This document shows, in pieces, positions 45,451-54,809 of a stretch of DNA of 64,000 nt (position 1 is the stretch's first letter; each line of letters starts with the position of its first letter). The stretch comes from Methylomonas fluvii (lineage in GTDB: Bacteria > Pseudomonadota > Gammaproteobacteria > Methylococcales > Methylomonadaceae). The stretch covers positions 1,426,001 through 1,490,000 of the forward strand of contig NZ_JACXST010000002.1 in assembly GCF_014850975.1 (NCBI RefSeq). The letters are read 5' to 3'. Position numbers and translations under genes: made by a program. Below the pieces are notes generated by a model. It did no database searches, was not told where the DNA came from, and worked only from the letters and a program-made list of their open reading frames with translations.

Positions 45451-45836
45451 CAGGCAATCGCATCCCAGGCTTCTTTAACATCTTTCATCAACACAGTTAC
45501 CTCATTTAGTATGTCTTCGCTGTTTTCACTGCTTGCCTGTAACAGCCGAAAGTTGATGTAATCGTACAATTGGCGGAGATTGACAGCAATTTCGCCACCC
45601 TGCTCTAAGTCCAGCACCTCGTTCAGACCACCGACTATGCCAATTGCTTTAGATATATAGATACTTTTCGCTTCCATATCCCCGTGAGTAATTGCACCTT
45701 TAGCAGAATTGATTCGAGCCAAAAACCCTTCCATCAACATTTGAATCAGCCGATGGGGAGATTCCTCGCCAAAATTGCTGGAGGTATGAACCTCAGCGTA
45801 TTGTCTAGCGCCTTTTCTATGAGCATCAACGTACAT
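45450..45836 (-). CDS. fliS: Flagellin chaperone FliS
   Basis: 128 residues with the family signature SPHRLIQMLMEGFLARINSA near 26 and NLRQLYDYINFRLLQAS near 85. It binds newly made flagellin and prevents premature assembly. Located 15 bases after fliD, overlapping fliT. Confidence 0.95.
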   Translation of the reverse strand: MYVDAHRKGARQYAEVHTSSNFGEESPHRLIQMLMEGFLARINSAKGAITHGDMEAKSIYISKAIGIVGGLNEVLDLEQGGEIAVNLRQLYDYINFRLLQASSENSEDILNEVTVLMKDVKEAWDAIA

Positions 45837-45851
45837 GGGAAAACCTCTTCA

Positions 45852-47249
45852 TTACAATTTGCTGATCCAGTTACTTAGAAAAGAACCGGTTGACTTAAAT
45901 TTACCTACATTGACGTCCATGGCAGTGAATTGCTTTTGCAAAGTCTTTTGCAAATTATCCAGCCTCACCTGCACGTCGGCTTTACGGCTATCCAAGGCTG
46001 ACAATTGTTTTTTCAGCGATGTTTGCTGACTATCCAACGGCCCACCTGATTGCAATACGTTATCCAATTTTGAATAAAGCCGAGTCGCTACGCCATCAGC
46101 CGACGAAAACACGTCACTTACAGATTGTAAACTGGCACTCAATGCGGTGTTAAGCTGCGTGCTATCCAATGACATCACGCCATCTTTATCTATTTTTATG
46201 CCGATCATGGCTAGCGAGTTATAGCTGCCGGTTGCTGAAGAAACCGGATTTGCCGAATCCTGCCTGACTTGAGAAGTCACGTAACGCAGGGTAGCATCGC
46301 CGATTAACGCACCATTTCCGGAACTGCTACCGCCAGTACCTCCACCATATTTGCCCAAATCTTTGGAAGTGGTATGTAACTTGTTGTACGCAGTTACGAA
46401 ACTTGTCAGCGTTTTATTGACAGCCTCATTGTCCAAACTAACATCGACGTTTACTTTGGTACCCACTTGAGCAGATTTCAAATCTAGGGTCAGACCTTGA
46501 ATGACATCGGTTATGGAATTGGTGCTTCGCGTCGCGGTTTGACCATCGACTTTGATAATGGCGTCGGTAGCCGCTGTCTGAGCACTCAAATTAGAAGAAA
46601 AAATTTGTGACAATCCTGACGTATCGGCGTTGTTACCATCGTCATCGCTACCTGTCACAGTAAATGCGTTGGCGAGTCCTGAGTTTTTGGCTGTTAGGAC
46701 TAACTTGGAAATCGTACCGGTGCCAGTCGAGTTATCGACGTTAACGATACTTGCGGTAACGGAGGTATTGCCGGAAGCGTTGTTGATAGCATCCCTAATC
46801 CCCAACAACGTGTTATTACCCGAAGCGACCGTCACGTTGAACGAAGCTCCTGCGGTGGTTGCGATAGTCAAAGACCCAGTCCCAATGGTGGCAGCTGAGT
46901 TGGCAAACTCACCCGAAATAGATTTTTGCGCCTTTGCCAACTGGGTGACTTCCACGGCATAAGACCCCGCTACCGATCCTGCGCCCGCCACGACTTTTAG
47001 GATAGATTCGTCGGCAGATGCGGCTTTATGCGTTTTAAACAGATTCGCATCTTTAAGTTTACTTACGACCGCCTGAAAATCGGACAACGCGCTTTTCAAG
47101 GTCCCCAACCCACTCAAGCGCGTATTCGTTGTGTCTTGTTGCCGCTGTATCGCATTCAGTGCCGGCTGACCTTCAGCTGTCACCAATTGCGTCACCAGGG
47201 TGCCAATATCGATACCGCTACCAATACCCGTCGACGAAACTATGCTCAT
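45852..47249 (-). CDS. fliD: Flagellar filament capping protein FliD
   Basis: 465 residues: N-terminal FliD_N (MSIVSSTGIGSGIDIGTLVT, LGTLKSALSDFQAVV), central variable region and C-terminal FliD_C (TDVIQGLTLDLKSAQVGTKV, AYNKL, KDGVMSLDSTQLNTAL) with coiled-coil end. It forms the filament cap. Between flaG and fliS in the usual order. Confidence 0.95.
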   Translation of the reverse strand: MSIVSSTGIGSGIDIGTLVTQLVTAEGQPALNAIQRQQDTTNTRLSGLGTLKSALSDFQAVVSKLKDANLFKTHKAASADESILKVVAGAGSVAGSYAVEVTQLAKAQKSISGEFANSAATIGTGSLTIATTAGASFNVTVASGNNTLLGIRDAINNASGNTSVTASIVNVDNSTGTGTISKLVLTAKNSGLANAFTVTGSDDDGNNADTSGLSQIFSSNLSAQTAATDAIIKVDGQTATRSTNSITDVIQGLTLDLKSAQVGTKVNVDVSLDNEAVNKTLTSFVTAYNKLHTTSKDLGKYGGGTGGSSSGNGALIGDATLRYVTSQVRQDSANPVSSATGSYNSLAMIGIKIDKDGVMSLDSTQLNTALSASLQSVSDVFSSADGVATRLYSKLDNVLQSGGPLDSQQTSLKKQLSALDSRKADVQVRLDNLQKTLQKQFTAMDVNVGKFKSTGSFLSNWISKL

Positions 47250-47275
47250 GACACTCTCCTCATCCGACTCACTTA

Positions 47276-47713
47276 CTAAGCACGATCCTGAATCATAGAG
47301 CCTTGTTGGCCATCCAACTCCTGCATTCTTCTGATAAACGCCAGCATTTCTTCAGACGGAATTTGCCGCACGACATCACCGGTTTCACTATCAACGACTT
47401 TCACCACTAACTCCTTGGTTGAATCATCTACTTTGAATTGGAGATTACGGTTAACCGATTGAAGCAACGAATTTCCCTTATCCGCCGCTTTTTTTACCGA
47501 ATCGAAAGAAGGCTTAACTTCGTTCTGTTTGTCCTGATCTTGGTTCGAAACTGCAGAGGACACAGTCGAGTCATTTTGCAACGCGGAAATACCAGGGTTA
47601 CGCTTTTCAGCATCGACCCTGGCTCCCGCAAATGATTTTTCATCCGTTTGCTTATCAGCTTTAGCAACAGTCACGGGAGATAGCTTTAATACATTTGAAA
47701 TCTCACTGTTCAT
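47276..47713 (-). CDS. flaG: Flagellar protein FlaG
   Basis: 145 residues from ATG 47713, chosen for AAGGTG upstream at proper distance. A low-complexity N-terminal half is followed by the FlaG domain: NRNLQFKVDDSTKELVVKVV and VVRQIPSEEMLAFIRRMQEL. FlaG influences filament length in other bacteria. It begins a flaG-fliD-fliS-fliT group, separated from the upstream flagellin by a strong hairpin. Confidence 0.92.
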   Translation of the reverse strand: MNSEISNVLKLSPVTVAKADKQTDEKSFAGARVDAEKRNPGISALQNDSTVSSAVSNQDQDKQNEVKPSFDSVKKAADKGNSLLQSVNRNLQFKVDDSTKELVVKVVDSETGDVVRQIPSEEMLAFIRRMQELDGQQGSMIQDRA

Positions 47714-47743
47714 GACATTCACCTTATGCTTTTCGTATTAAAC

Positions 47744-47767
47744 GGGGGGTTACGGACCGTAACCCCC
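47744..47767 (-). terminator. Strong hairpin after the second flagellin gene
   Basis: GGGGGTTACGG and CCGTAACCCCC pair almost without a loop; leftward it is followed by CGTTT. It starts 9 bases after the flagellin stop and probably terminates or attenuates flagellin mRNA before flaG. Confidence 0.65.
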
Positions 47768-47775
47768 TATCAAAA

Positions 47776-48627
47776 CTACCTTAGCAAACTCAACACGGAT
47801 TGACCGGACTGATTAGCCTGAGCCAGCATCGCTGTACCGGCTTGTTGCAATATTTGCGTTTTGCTCAAATTGGATGTCTCTGTGGCAAAATCGGTATCCA
47901 AGATACGGGATCTAGCGGCGCTTTGGTTTTCTATCGAAGACTGCAGGTTGGCTACAGTAGTAGTGAACCTGTTTTGAATAGCACCCAAAGTTGACCTGAA
48001 AGTATCGATCTTTTTGATCGCACTATCAATAGCTGAAATTGCCGATCTAACTTTGGCGGAAGCCGCACCCGAACCGATCGAATATCCCGCAGCGCCAAAC
48101 AAGGCACTAAGACTGTTAACTTTTTCCAAGTTCGAAACAGTAACAGAAACTTGGTTGTCTGTCGTGGTATTGGCACCTACTTGGAAGTTAGCACCCGCCA
48201 ATGAGCCGTTCAAGATTTTTTTACCGTTAAATTCGGTGTTCTGAATAATCCTTTTGATCTCAAGACCCAGCTGTTTAAATTCGGTTTGCAGTTTGTCCCG
48301 GTCGGAACCACTTACCGCCGCCCTGTTGGCCGCTTGAACCGCAAGGTCACGCATACGTTGCAACGTATCGGTAATAGCTCCCATACCGGATTCAGCTGTT
48401 TGCGCCATCGAAATACCGTCGTTGGCGTTTCTCACTGCTACGGTCATACCGCGAATTTGCGATGTCATTTTATCGCTGATGGCTAAACCTGCCGCGTCGT
48501 CTTTTGCAGAGTTAATCCGCAAACCAGAAGACAAGCGCTCCATTGATGTCGCCAGTGAATCGTTGGTTTTATTCAAAAAACGTTGACTGTTCAACGATCC
48601 GACGTTTGTGTTGATTACCATTGCCAT
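47776..48627 (-). CDS. fliC: Flagellin (second copy)
   Basis: 283 residues from ATG 48627 behind GGAGGGTAACATC. Same D0/D1 architecture as the first flagellin with high identity over the whole length (shared stretches such as [11 protein letters not shown] and [20 protein letters not shown]). The end is [17 protein letters not shown] sigma-28 promoter at 48718-48744 precedes it. The pair brackets flaG-fliD-fliS-fliT. Confidence 0.96.
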   Translation of the reverse strand: MAMVINTNVGSLNSQRFLNKTNDSLATSMERLSSGLRINSAKDDAAGLAISDKMTSQIRGMTVAVRNANDGISMAQTAESGMGAITDTLQRMRDLAVQAANRAAVSGSDRDKLQTEFKQLGLEIKRIIQNTEFNGKKILNGSLAGANFQVGANTTTDNQVSVTVSNLEKVNSLSALFGAAGYSIGSGAASAKVRSAISAIDSAIKKIDTFRSTLGAIQNRFTTTVANLQSSIENQSAARSRILDTDFATETSNLSKTQILQQAGTAMLAQANQSGQSVLSLLR

Positions 48628-48717
48628 GATGTTACCCTCCAAATTTCGAGAACGTTCAGCGCTTCGAAGATTTTGTGTTGTGTTGAATTAAAAAGATTTG
48701 TTTCAAACTCGAATGAT

Positions 48718-48744
48718 GTATCGGCCCGGATTTGGAGAACTTTA
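48718..48744 (-). promoter_or_regulatory. Sigma-28 (FliA) promoter of the second flagellin
   Basis: Leftward: TAAAGTTC, 11-base spacer, GCCGATAC. Seven of eight bases match in each box and the spacing is exact. It is about 90 bases before the flagellin ATG. Confidence 0.88.
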
Positions 48745-48754
48745 ACCCTCTAAT

Positions 48755-49807
48755 TCAGAAATATTGGGCGAATTCGCCCTGTGCTCTTAGAAAATCGGCT
48801 TCGCGCCCTATGTCCAACCAATAGTCATTGACCGGAAACATAGAGACTATCTCGCCTGCAGCCACTTGTTGATTGAATAAGGTCGGCATATCCAGCTTTT
48901 TCTGCTTTGCGATGCTGTTGATCAAACTGTGATCCAGCACATAAATTCCCGCGTTGGCCAAGCAGCTTTGCACGGGCTTTTCTTCAATGCCGATGACTCT
49001 CTGCTGCTCCAATCTCACGACACCGTAGGGAATTTGATACTCGTATTGGCGTACGCACAAGGTAGCAATCGCTTGTTGTTCGTTGTGATACGCCAACAGC
49101 CTGGAAAAGTCGATCTGGGTCAGAATATCGCCGTTCATCACAATCAAGGGTACATCCGGCAAATTGTCCGGCATTAAACCGATTGCACCGGCAGTGCCCA
49201 TTGGTTCGGTCTCATCGATATAGTCGATTTTAATTCCCCAACGCCCGCCATCACCAAAGTAGTCTTTGATTTGCTGCGCTCGGTAATGCACAGCTATATA
49301 AAATTGTCTAAATCCTGACTTAACAAAATTCTCAATGATGGTCTCCAGAATCGGCTTGCCGCCGATTTCTAACAGCGGCTTGGGGCATTCGTCCGTATAG
49401 GGCCGCAAACGCGTACCGAATCCACCCGCCATCAAAAACACCGGATTGGGGAATGCCGGCTGCTTATACAGCGCCTGCAGCGACTCCAGCCGCACCACCC
49501 TGCCTTGTTCATCGACAACCGGCAATTGGTAGAGATGATGACCTTCCATCACGGCGATCAACTGGGTCTTGCTGTCATTTAATGCGGCAACTTTCGGCCG
49601 CTTATTCATCACCTCAAAAACCGGGTGATCCAAAGACAACCCACGGATCAAAGCCCGGCGAATATCACCATCCGTCACCACACCCAGCAATTTTTCTTGG
49701 TCGTCCACGACCAAAGCAATCTGCAATGCGGCTCGATCAATCACCTCGATGGTCGCTCGCAACGTCGCTTCCGGACGAATCAATACCTGCTGCCAATGCT
49801 GTTTCAT
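48755..49807 (-). CDS. ptmE: CBS-domain sugar-1-phosphate nucleotidyltransferase (PtmE-like)
   Basis: 350 residues. Two CBS motifs near residues 20-110 (VVTDGDIRRALIRG), then a nucleotidyltransferase with FLMAGGFGTRLRPYTDECPKP near 124 and LIVMNGDILT near 223. In Campylobacter the PtmE enzyme of this layout makes GDP-glucosamine for legionaminic acid. It is the last gene of a seven-gene nonulosonate set, 3 bases after the acetyltransferase. Nucleotide preference inferred from homologous pathway. Confidence 0.85.
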   Translation of the reverse strand: MKQHWQQVLIRPEATLRATIEVIDRAALQIALVVDDQEKLLGVVTDGDIRRALIRGLSLDHPVFEVMNKRPKVAALNDSKTQLIAVMEGHHLYQLPVVDEQGRVVRLESLQALYKQPAFPNPVFLMAGGFGTRLRPYTDECPKPLLEIGGKPILETIIENFVKSGFRQFYIAVHYRAQQIKDYFGDGGRWGIKIDYIDETEPMGTAGAIGLMPDNLPDVPLIVMNGDILTQIDFSRLLAYHNEQQAIATLCVRQYEYQIPYGVVRLEQQRVIGIEEKPVQSCLANAGIYVLDHSLINSIAKQKKLDMPTLFNQQVAAGEIVSMFPVNDYWLDIGREADFLRAQGEFAQYF

Positions 49808-49810
49808 TTA

Positions 49811-50458
49811 TCAATCCTGTTGCAAATCCTGTATGTGCGAACGCGGCGGATAGACAATCTGCTTGCAACCGACATCGCGCGTCACCACGCTGCCCGCACC
49901 AACCACACTGCCGGAACCGATACGTATGCCTTGAATGATGGTGGCACCAGTGCCGATGTGCACCTTATCGCCCAATTCCACCCCACCACTCAGCACCGCA
50001 CCGGGCGCGATGTGCACATCGCGGCCAATGCGACAATCGTGCTCGACAATCGCCCCGCTATTAACTATGCAGTTTTCAGCAATTTCTGTGCCCGCCTGAA
50101 TAATGACACCCGCCATGACCTGCACGCCCTCAGCCAGTTGCACATCGCCCGCCGCAAACGCGCGAGGATCAACCACCGTGTGAAACCGATAACCTTGCAC
50201 CACACATCGTTGATACAAGTTCGCGCGCAAACCGGCATCGCCTGGCAGAGAGCCGATGCCATTGACTAACGCGACACCATCCGCTGCATAAGCGCGTATT
50301 ACCGAGTCATCGCCCAGCACCCTGACCCCGAAATGCTCGCCGCCGGGCAGTCGGTGAGGATCGGTGATGCCCAGTATTTCAATATCCAACCGCCGTAACA
50401 TGTCGAGCAGCACCCGCGCATGTCCGCCGCTTCCCAGCAAAATGACCGGCTTACTCAT
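49811..50458 (-). CDS. NeuD/PglD-type sugar acetyltransferase
   Basis: 215 residues: N-terminal PglD-like Rossmann part (VILLGSGGHARVLLDMLRRL) followed by left-handed beta-helix hexapeptide repeats (EHDCRIGRDVHIAPGAVLSG). Such enzymes use acetyl-CoA to N-acetylate amino sugars. Within this pathway it would do the N-acetylation step after the aminotransferase (LegH-equivalent). It overlaps the synthase gene by four bases. Confidence 0.85.
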   Translation of the reverse strand: MSKPVILLGSGGHARVLLDMLRRLDIEILGITDPHRLPGGEHFGVRVLGDDSVIRAYAADGVALVNGIGSLPGDAGLRANLYQRCVVQGYRFHTVVDPRAFAAGDVQLAEGVQVMAGVIIQAGTEIAENCIVNSGAIVEHDCRIGRDVHIAPGAVLSGGVELGDKVHIGTGATIIQGIRIGSGSVVGAGSVVTRDVGCKQIVYPPRSHIQDLQQD

Positions 50459-51522
50459 TCGATCAAGTCATCCACGTCATAACCACGACGACTGGCTTGG
50501 CCAAGCAATCGCCAATATTCCATCGGACTCAGGCCGGTTCCAGGCCGCTTGCTTGTCAAATTTTCGGCGCTAAATTTGTCGCCGGCGTTTATAGCAGCCG
50601 CAGCCATCAAACTTTTACGCGCAACCGTGCGATTTTGTAATTCCACTGCTTGCGGCGTCTTGCCGGGACGGCCCAGCGCCTGTTCGACGGCGCGAATATC
50701 CCGTACCATTTGCTTTAATTCAGCGGGCTCCAGTGACACTTGGTGATCCGGACCTTTTTGACTGCGATCCAAGGTGAAATGTTTTTCTATCAATATTGCC
50801 CCCCGCGCCACAGCGGCAATCGGCACGACCAGCCCTTCGGTGTGATCCGAATAACCGACCGGCAGGCAAAAAGCCTGCTGCAACACGTCCATCGCCCGCA
50901 AATTCACATCCTTCATCGGCGTCGGGTATTCGCTGGTGCAATGCAGCAAGGTGACTTTTTCATGTAAAACCGCTTGCCCGGTTTCCGAACTATAGGCTTG
51001 CTGAAATGCCGCCAAAGACGGTTGCTCCCCACCCAACAAGCCAAACGCCAAAACCCCCAACGCGGCTTCCACCTCACCTAGCGTAGCCATGCCGGTGGAG
51101 ACAATGATGTCCTTGCCAGTTTGGGCATGGGCCAGTAAAAAAGGCCCGTTGGTAATCTCACCCGACGGAATTTTCAGTTTGCATAGACCAAGTTCGTCCA
51201 CCAAAAATGCCAGACTATCGAAATCAAATGCGGTCGAAAGAAACTCGATACCTAGGCTTTGGCAATAGTCACGTAACTGAAAATGAAACTCGTATTTCAA
51301 CTCCAGCTTGCGCAACATATCCAATTGGCTTTCGGCGGCGCCTGTCGTGTGTTTTTGATAGTCGGCCTTACTGGCAGACTGGGTGACCAATTTCTCGGCT
51401 TTAAAGGTCTGAAACTTCACCGCGTCGGCACCCGCCGCGACTGCGGCATCGACCAACTGCATCGCGGTTTGCAAGCTGCCGTTATGGTTGACACCCGCTT
51501 CAGCAATGATGAACACACTCAT
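50455..51522 (-). CDS. legI: Nonulosonic acid synthase (NeuB/LegI-like)
   Basis: 355 residues. TIM-barrel NeuB domain (FIIAEAGVNHNGSLQTAMQL, AVKFQTFK near 37, LKIPSGEI near 115, GYSDHT and IEKHFTLDR) plus the C-terminal SAF antifreeze-like domain with RPGTGLSPM. It condenses a 6-carbon amino sugar with phosphoenolpyruvate. Choice of legionaminic over sialic acid comes from the neighbouring dehydratase and aminotransferase. Confidence 0.9.
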   Translation of the reverse strand: MSVFIIAEAGVNHNGSLQTAMQLVDAAVAAGADAVKFQTFKAEKLVTQSASKADYQKHTTGAAESQLDMLRKLELKYEFHFQLRDYCQSLGIEFLSTAFDFDSLAFLVDELGLCKLKIPSGEITNGPFLLAHAQTGKDIIVSTGMATLGEVEAALGVLAFGLLGGEQPSLAAFQQAYSSETGQAVLHEKVTLLHCTSEYPTPMKDVNLRAMDVLQQAFCLPVGYSDHTEGLVVPIAAVARGAILIEKHFTLDRSQKGPDHQVSLEPAELKQMVRDIRAVEQALGRPGKTPQAVELQNRTVARKSLMAAAAINAGDKFSAENLTSKRPGTGLSPMEYWRLLGQASRRGYDVDDLIE

Positions 51523-52697
51523 TCAAGCACCTCTAAATCGAAAAAACGCTTCTTAAGCAGCCCATTCATCGACGTCTGCTTCAGTAAATCTTTGATCTTC
51601 AGCGATGCGCCACCTCGACCGTAGGGATTTTCAACCTGCGCCAAAGTGTCGGTAAACACCCCGGAAAATACCGTGAGCAAGGCAGCCCGGATCGCATCGG
51701 CCTGCGGCTGGCAATGCAATACGCTATCCGCACAAATTCTTCCACGCTGGCGATCACCGATATTCACGGTGGCGACATGAAAAGCCGGCGCTTCTATAAT
51801 CCCACTGGACGAATTGCCGACGACAGCATCGACCAACTTCAGGGTCGACAAATAACGCAGAGAACCCATGGATTTAAAGCTGGCTACTCGGCGGGAATGG
51901 CGTTGTCGATAATCCTCTATCATGCTGGCGATCACCCTGCCGTCGGCATCAGCGTTGGCATGGGTGAATATGATATGCACACCGTCAAACTCATCCAAAG
52001 CCCGCAGCAGCTGGGCAAACTGCTCAGCCGCCGTCGCCGCTTCCAACGTCACCGGATGAAAAGTCACCAACAGGTTGCGTGTCCCAAACTTGAAATCCAG
52101 CGCTTGTTCAAGCTCAGATTTATCCAGCAATGGCAACTTATAAACGCTGTCCAGTCCCGGTGCGCCAACGTTGAACACGCGATCCGGCTGCTCACCGAGT
52201 TGAATCACCCGCTGCCGGTAGATCTCAGTTGACGTGAAATGCAGGTGAGCCATTTTAGTGATGGCATGACGAATGGCATCATCCACCGCGCCTTCGGTCA
52301 GTTCGCCGCCGTGGATATGCGCGATGGGGAGGCGCAAGTTCATTGCAGCCTGCGCCGCCGCGAATATTTCGAAGCGATCACCCAGCACAACGACGATGTC
52401 CGGTTGTAAATCGTCTAAGGCATCAGCGAAACCGATCAAGCCCAAGCCCATGGCCTTGCTGATGCCCACCGGCGTATCCGACGATAGCAGCATTTCCACC
52501 TTGCGATTGATCGTGAAGCCGTCAGCGGCAATTTGCTGCCAGGTCAAACCGAACTCCGGCGACAAGTGCATGCCGGTCACAACCAACTGTAAGTCCAGGT
52601 CCGGGTCCGCTTGAATTTCCTTCAGTAGCCAATACAGCAGACCGTATTCGGCTCTGGAACCGGTGACAACGCAAATTTTGCGCGGCACGCCATTCAT
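51519..52697 (-). CDS. legG: Hydrolysing UDP/GDP-sugar 2-epimerase (NeuC/LegG-like)
   Basis: 392 residues from ATG 52697, overlapping the aminotransferase stop by one base. Epimerase_2 motifs: ICVVTGSRAEYGLLYWLLKE, VVLGDRFEIFAAAQAAMNL near 100, IAHIHGGE near 120 and GNSSSGIIEAP near 285. It releases the nucleotide and inverts C2 to give the synthase substrate. Confidence 0.9.
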   Translation of the reverse strand: MNGVPRKICVVTGSRAEYGLLYWLLKEIQADPDLDLQLVVTGMHLSPEFGLTWQQIAADGFTINRKVEMLLSSDTPVGISKAMGLGLIGFADALDDLQPDIVVVLGDRFEIFAAAQAAMNLRLPIAHIHGGELTEGAVDDAIRHAITKMAHLHFTSTEIYRQRVIQLGEQPDRVFNVGAPGLDSVYKLPLLDKSELEQALDFKFGTRNLLVTFHPVTLEAATAAEQFAQLLRALDEFDGVHIIFTHANADADGRVIASMIEDYRQRHSRRVASFKSMGSLRYLSTLKLVDAVVGNSSSGIIEAPAFHVATVNIGDRQRGRICADSVLHCQPQADAIRAALLTVFSGVFTDTLAQVENPYGRGGASLKIKDLLKQTSMNGLLKKRFFDLEVLE

Positions 52698-53836
52698 CAC
52701 GAAACCACGCTACTGGGCACGTTGACCAGCCGCTCAGCCAGTTGGCGCGATTGCCGCAAGCCATCCCGTTGACAATGTTTGTACATCGGCAAATCAGACA
52801 TCAGCTCCCACAGCGGCCGAGTCATCACACCGCGCGTATTGCTAAATTCCAGAAAGGTGTCGCGCTGCGTCAGGTCATCGAGCAACAAGGCGTTGAGCCA
52901 GTAATTGGCATGAGTTCCGGCAGGTTCTTCGACGAAGTGCGCGCCGCTGGCTTGCGCCCAATCAAGATAGCGTCGCGCCAATGCGCGTTTACGCTCGACA
53001 AAATCAGGCAGTTGCTCAAGCTGCGCCAAGCCCAAGGCGGCATTCAAATTCGGCATTCGGTAGTTGTAGCCAACTTGGTCGTGTTCGAATTTCCAGGCAT
53101 GCGGCAGTTTGGCCGTGGTCGTCAAATGCTTAGCCCGGCGCGCCAGATCCGCGTCGTCGGTCAAAATCATGCCGCCGCCGCCGGTGGTGATGATTTTGTT
53201 GCCGTTGAAGCTGAGCACGCCAAGTTTGCCGAAAGTGCCGCAATGCCGGCCATTGAGCCGGCTACCCAACGCTTCCGCCGCGTCTTCCACCAACGGTATC
53301 CCATAGCCGTCGCATACGCGAATCAACCCAGCCAGATCGCAGGGATGGCCGAAGGTATGCATCGGCAGACAGGCGGCAATGCGCTTACCGCTGGTTTTGT
53401 TGTAAACGCCATCGTCTCGGTGCTCGCAAAATTGCTCTAAAAATCCAGCCAAAGCTGCCGGCGACAAACCCAGCGTCGATGCATCAACGTCCACAAACAC
53501 CGGCTCTGCGCCGCAGTAATGAATCGCATTGCAGGTGGCGACAAAAGTCACAGCTTGAGTAATCACTTCTTCGCCGGGCTGAACGCCAGCCAGCAACAGG
53601 GCAATATGTAACGCAGCGGTGCCGTTGACGGTCGCTATCGCGTGTTTGGCCCCCGTGTATTCAGCGATTTTGGTTTCAAATTGGCTGACATAAGGCCCGA
53701 CACTGGACACGAAAGTACTGTCGATCACATCCAGCAAATACTGCTTTTCGTTGCCGGCAAAGCGCGGTTCGTGCAAGGGGATGAATTGTTCGGTTTGATA
53801 GATTTCCCGGACCAAGCGGATAAAGCCGTCAAACAT
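52697..53836 (-). CDS. legC: PLP-dependent sugar aminotransferase (LegC-like)
   Basis: 379 residues, DegT/DnrJ/EryC1 family: IPLHEPRFAGNEKQYLLDVI near 20, VNGTAALHIALLLAGVQPGE near 68, EDAAEALGS near 183, and catalytic lysine in SFNGNKIITTGGGG near 210. The opening FIPLHEPRF pattern is typical of LegC-type enzymes that aminate C4 of the keto sugar made by LegB. Confidence 0.9.
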   Translation of the reverse strand: MFDGFIRLVREIYQTEQFIPLHEPRFAGNEKQYLLDVIDSTFVSSVGPYVSQFETKIAEYTGAKHAIATVNGTAALHIALLLAGVQPGEEVITQAVTFVATCNAIHYCGAEPVFVDVDASTLGLSPAALAGFLEQFCEHRDDGVYNKTSGKRIAACLPMHTFGHPCDLAGLIRVCDGYGIPLVEDAAEALGSRLNGRHCGTFGKLGVLSFNGNKIITTGGGGMILTDDADLARRAKHLTTTAKLPHAWKFEHDQVGYNYRMPNLNAALGLAQLEQLPDFVERKRALARRYLDWAQASGAHFVEEPAGTHANYWLNALLLDDLTQRDTFLEFSNTRGVMTRPLWELMSDLPMYKHCQRDGLRQSRQLAERLVNVPSSVVS

Positions 53837-54809
53837 TGTAAATATCCGCTTTGTATCGTTTCAGATTATCCGGCTCGGTAAACCAGGCCACGGTTCGGCA
53901 CAGACCTTCCTCTAAAGTCACTTCCGGCGCAAAACCGGTCAACGCCTTGATCTTGCTGTTATCGCACCACAAGCGGTTTACTTCGGACTTCTCCGGCCGC
54001 AGCCGTTGCTCGTCCACCAAAAACTCCACATCGCTAGCCATGATGTTTTTAATCAGGTTTAGCGTGTCGCCGACAGAAATTTCAAAGTTAGAACCGATAT
54101 TCACGGTTTCGCCGATGGCTTGCTCCGCTTCGGCCAGGGCGATAAAACCCCGGCAGGTATCTTCCACATAATTGAAATCCCGGGTCGGCGAAACGTCGCC
54201 CAGTTGAATCTGTTTTTTACCGGTGGCAATCTGCGTGATGATGGTCGGAATCACTGCCCGTGCCGATTGCCGAGGGCCGTAGGTATTGAAGGGCCTGGCG
54301 ATGGTAACAGGCAGATTAAAGGCATTGAAAAAACTCATCGCCATCGCATCGGCGGCAATTTTCGAAGCACTGTAGGGCGACTGCGGTTGCAGCGGATGCT
54401 TTTCGTCGATAGGCACGTATTGCGCTGTGCCATAAACCTCGCTGGTGGAGGTATGAATCAGACGTTTCACACCATTGTCCCTCGCCGCCTGACAAATATT
54501 TAAAGTGCCGCGAATGTTGGTATCGACATAGCTATCCGGCGCCTGATAAGAATACGGAATCGCGATCAGCGCTGCCAGATGAAACACCGTATCGCAGTCA
54601 CGACTCGCAAGCCGGCAAAACTGCGGATCACGGACATCGCCGCAGATCACCTCAATCTGATTTTTACAGGCCGCCTCCTCCAGCCAACCCCAGTCATTGA
54701 AGGAGTTGTACTGCGCCAGCGCCCGCACCTGGAAGCCACGCGCTACCAACATTTCCACCAGATGCGAGCCGATAAAACCGTCCGCGCCGGTGACTAAAAC
54801 TTTATTCAT
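53829..54809 (-). CDS. legB: NDP-sugar 4,6-dehydratase (LegB-like)
   Basis: 326 residues, extended short-chain dehydrogenase: VLVTGADGFIGSHLVEMLV at the start, TSTSEVYGTAQYVPIDE near 120, and catalytic YSASKIAAD near 145. It should make the 4-keto-6-deoxy sugar from GDP- or UDP-GlcNAc. Adjacent to the aminotransferase with eight bases of overlap. Confidence 0.9.
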   Translation of the reverse strand: MNKVLVTGADGFIGSHLVEMLVARGFQVRALAQYNSFNDWGWLEEAACKNQIEVICGDVRDPQFCRLASRDCDTVFHLAALIAIPYSYQAPDSYVDTNIRGTLNICQAARDNGVKRLIHTSTSEVYGTAQYVPIDEKHPLQPQSPYSASKIAADAMAMSFFNAFNLPVTIARPFNTYGPRQSARAVIPTIITQIATGKKQIQLGDVSPTRDFNYVEDTCRGFIALAEAEQAIGETVNIGSNFEISVGDTLNLIKNIMASDVEFLVDEQRLRPEKSEVNRLWCDNSKIKALTGFAPEVTLEEGLCRTVAWFTEPDNLKRYKADIYNV

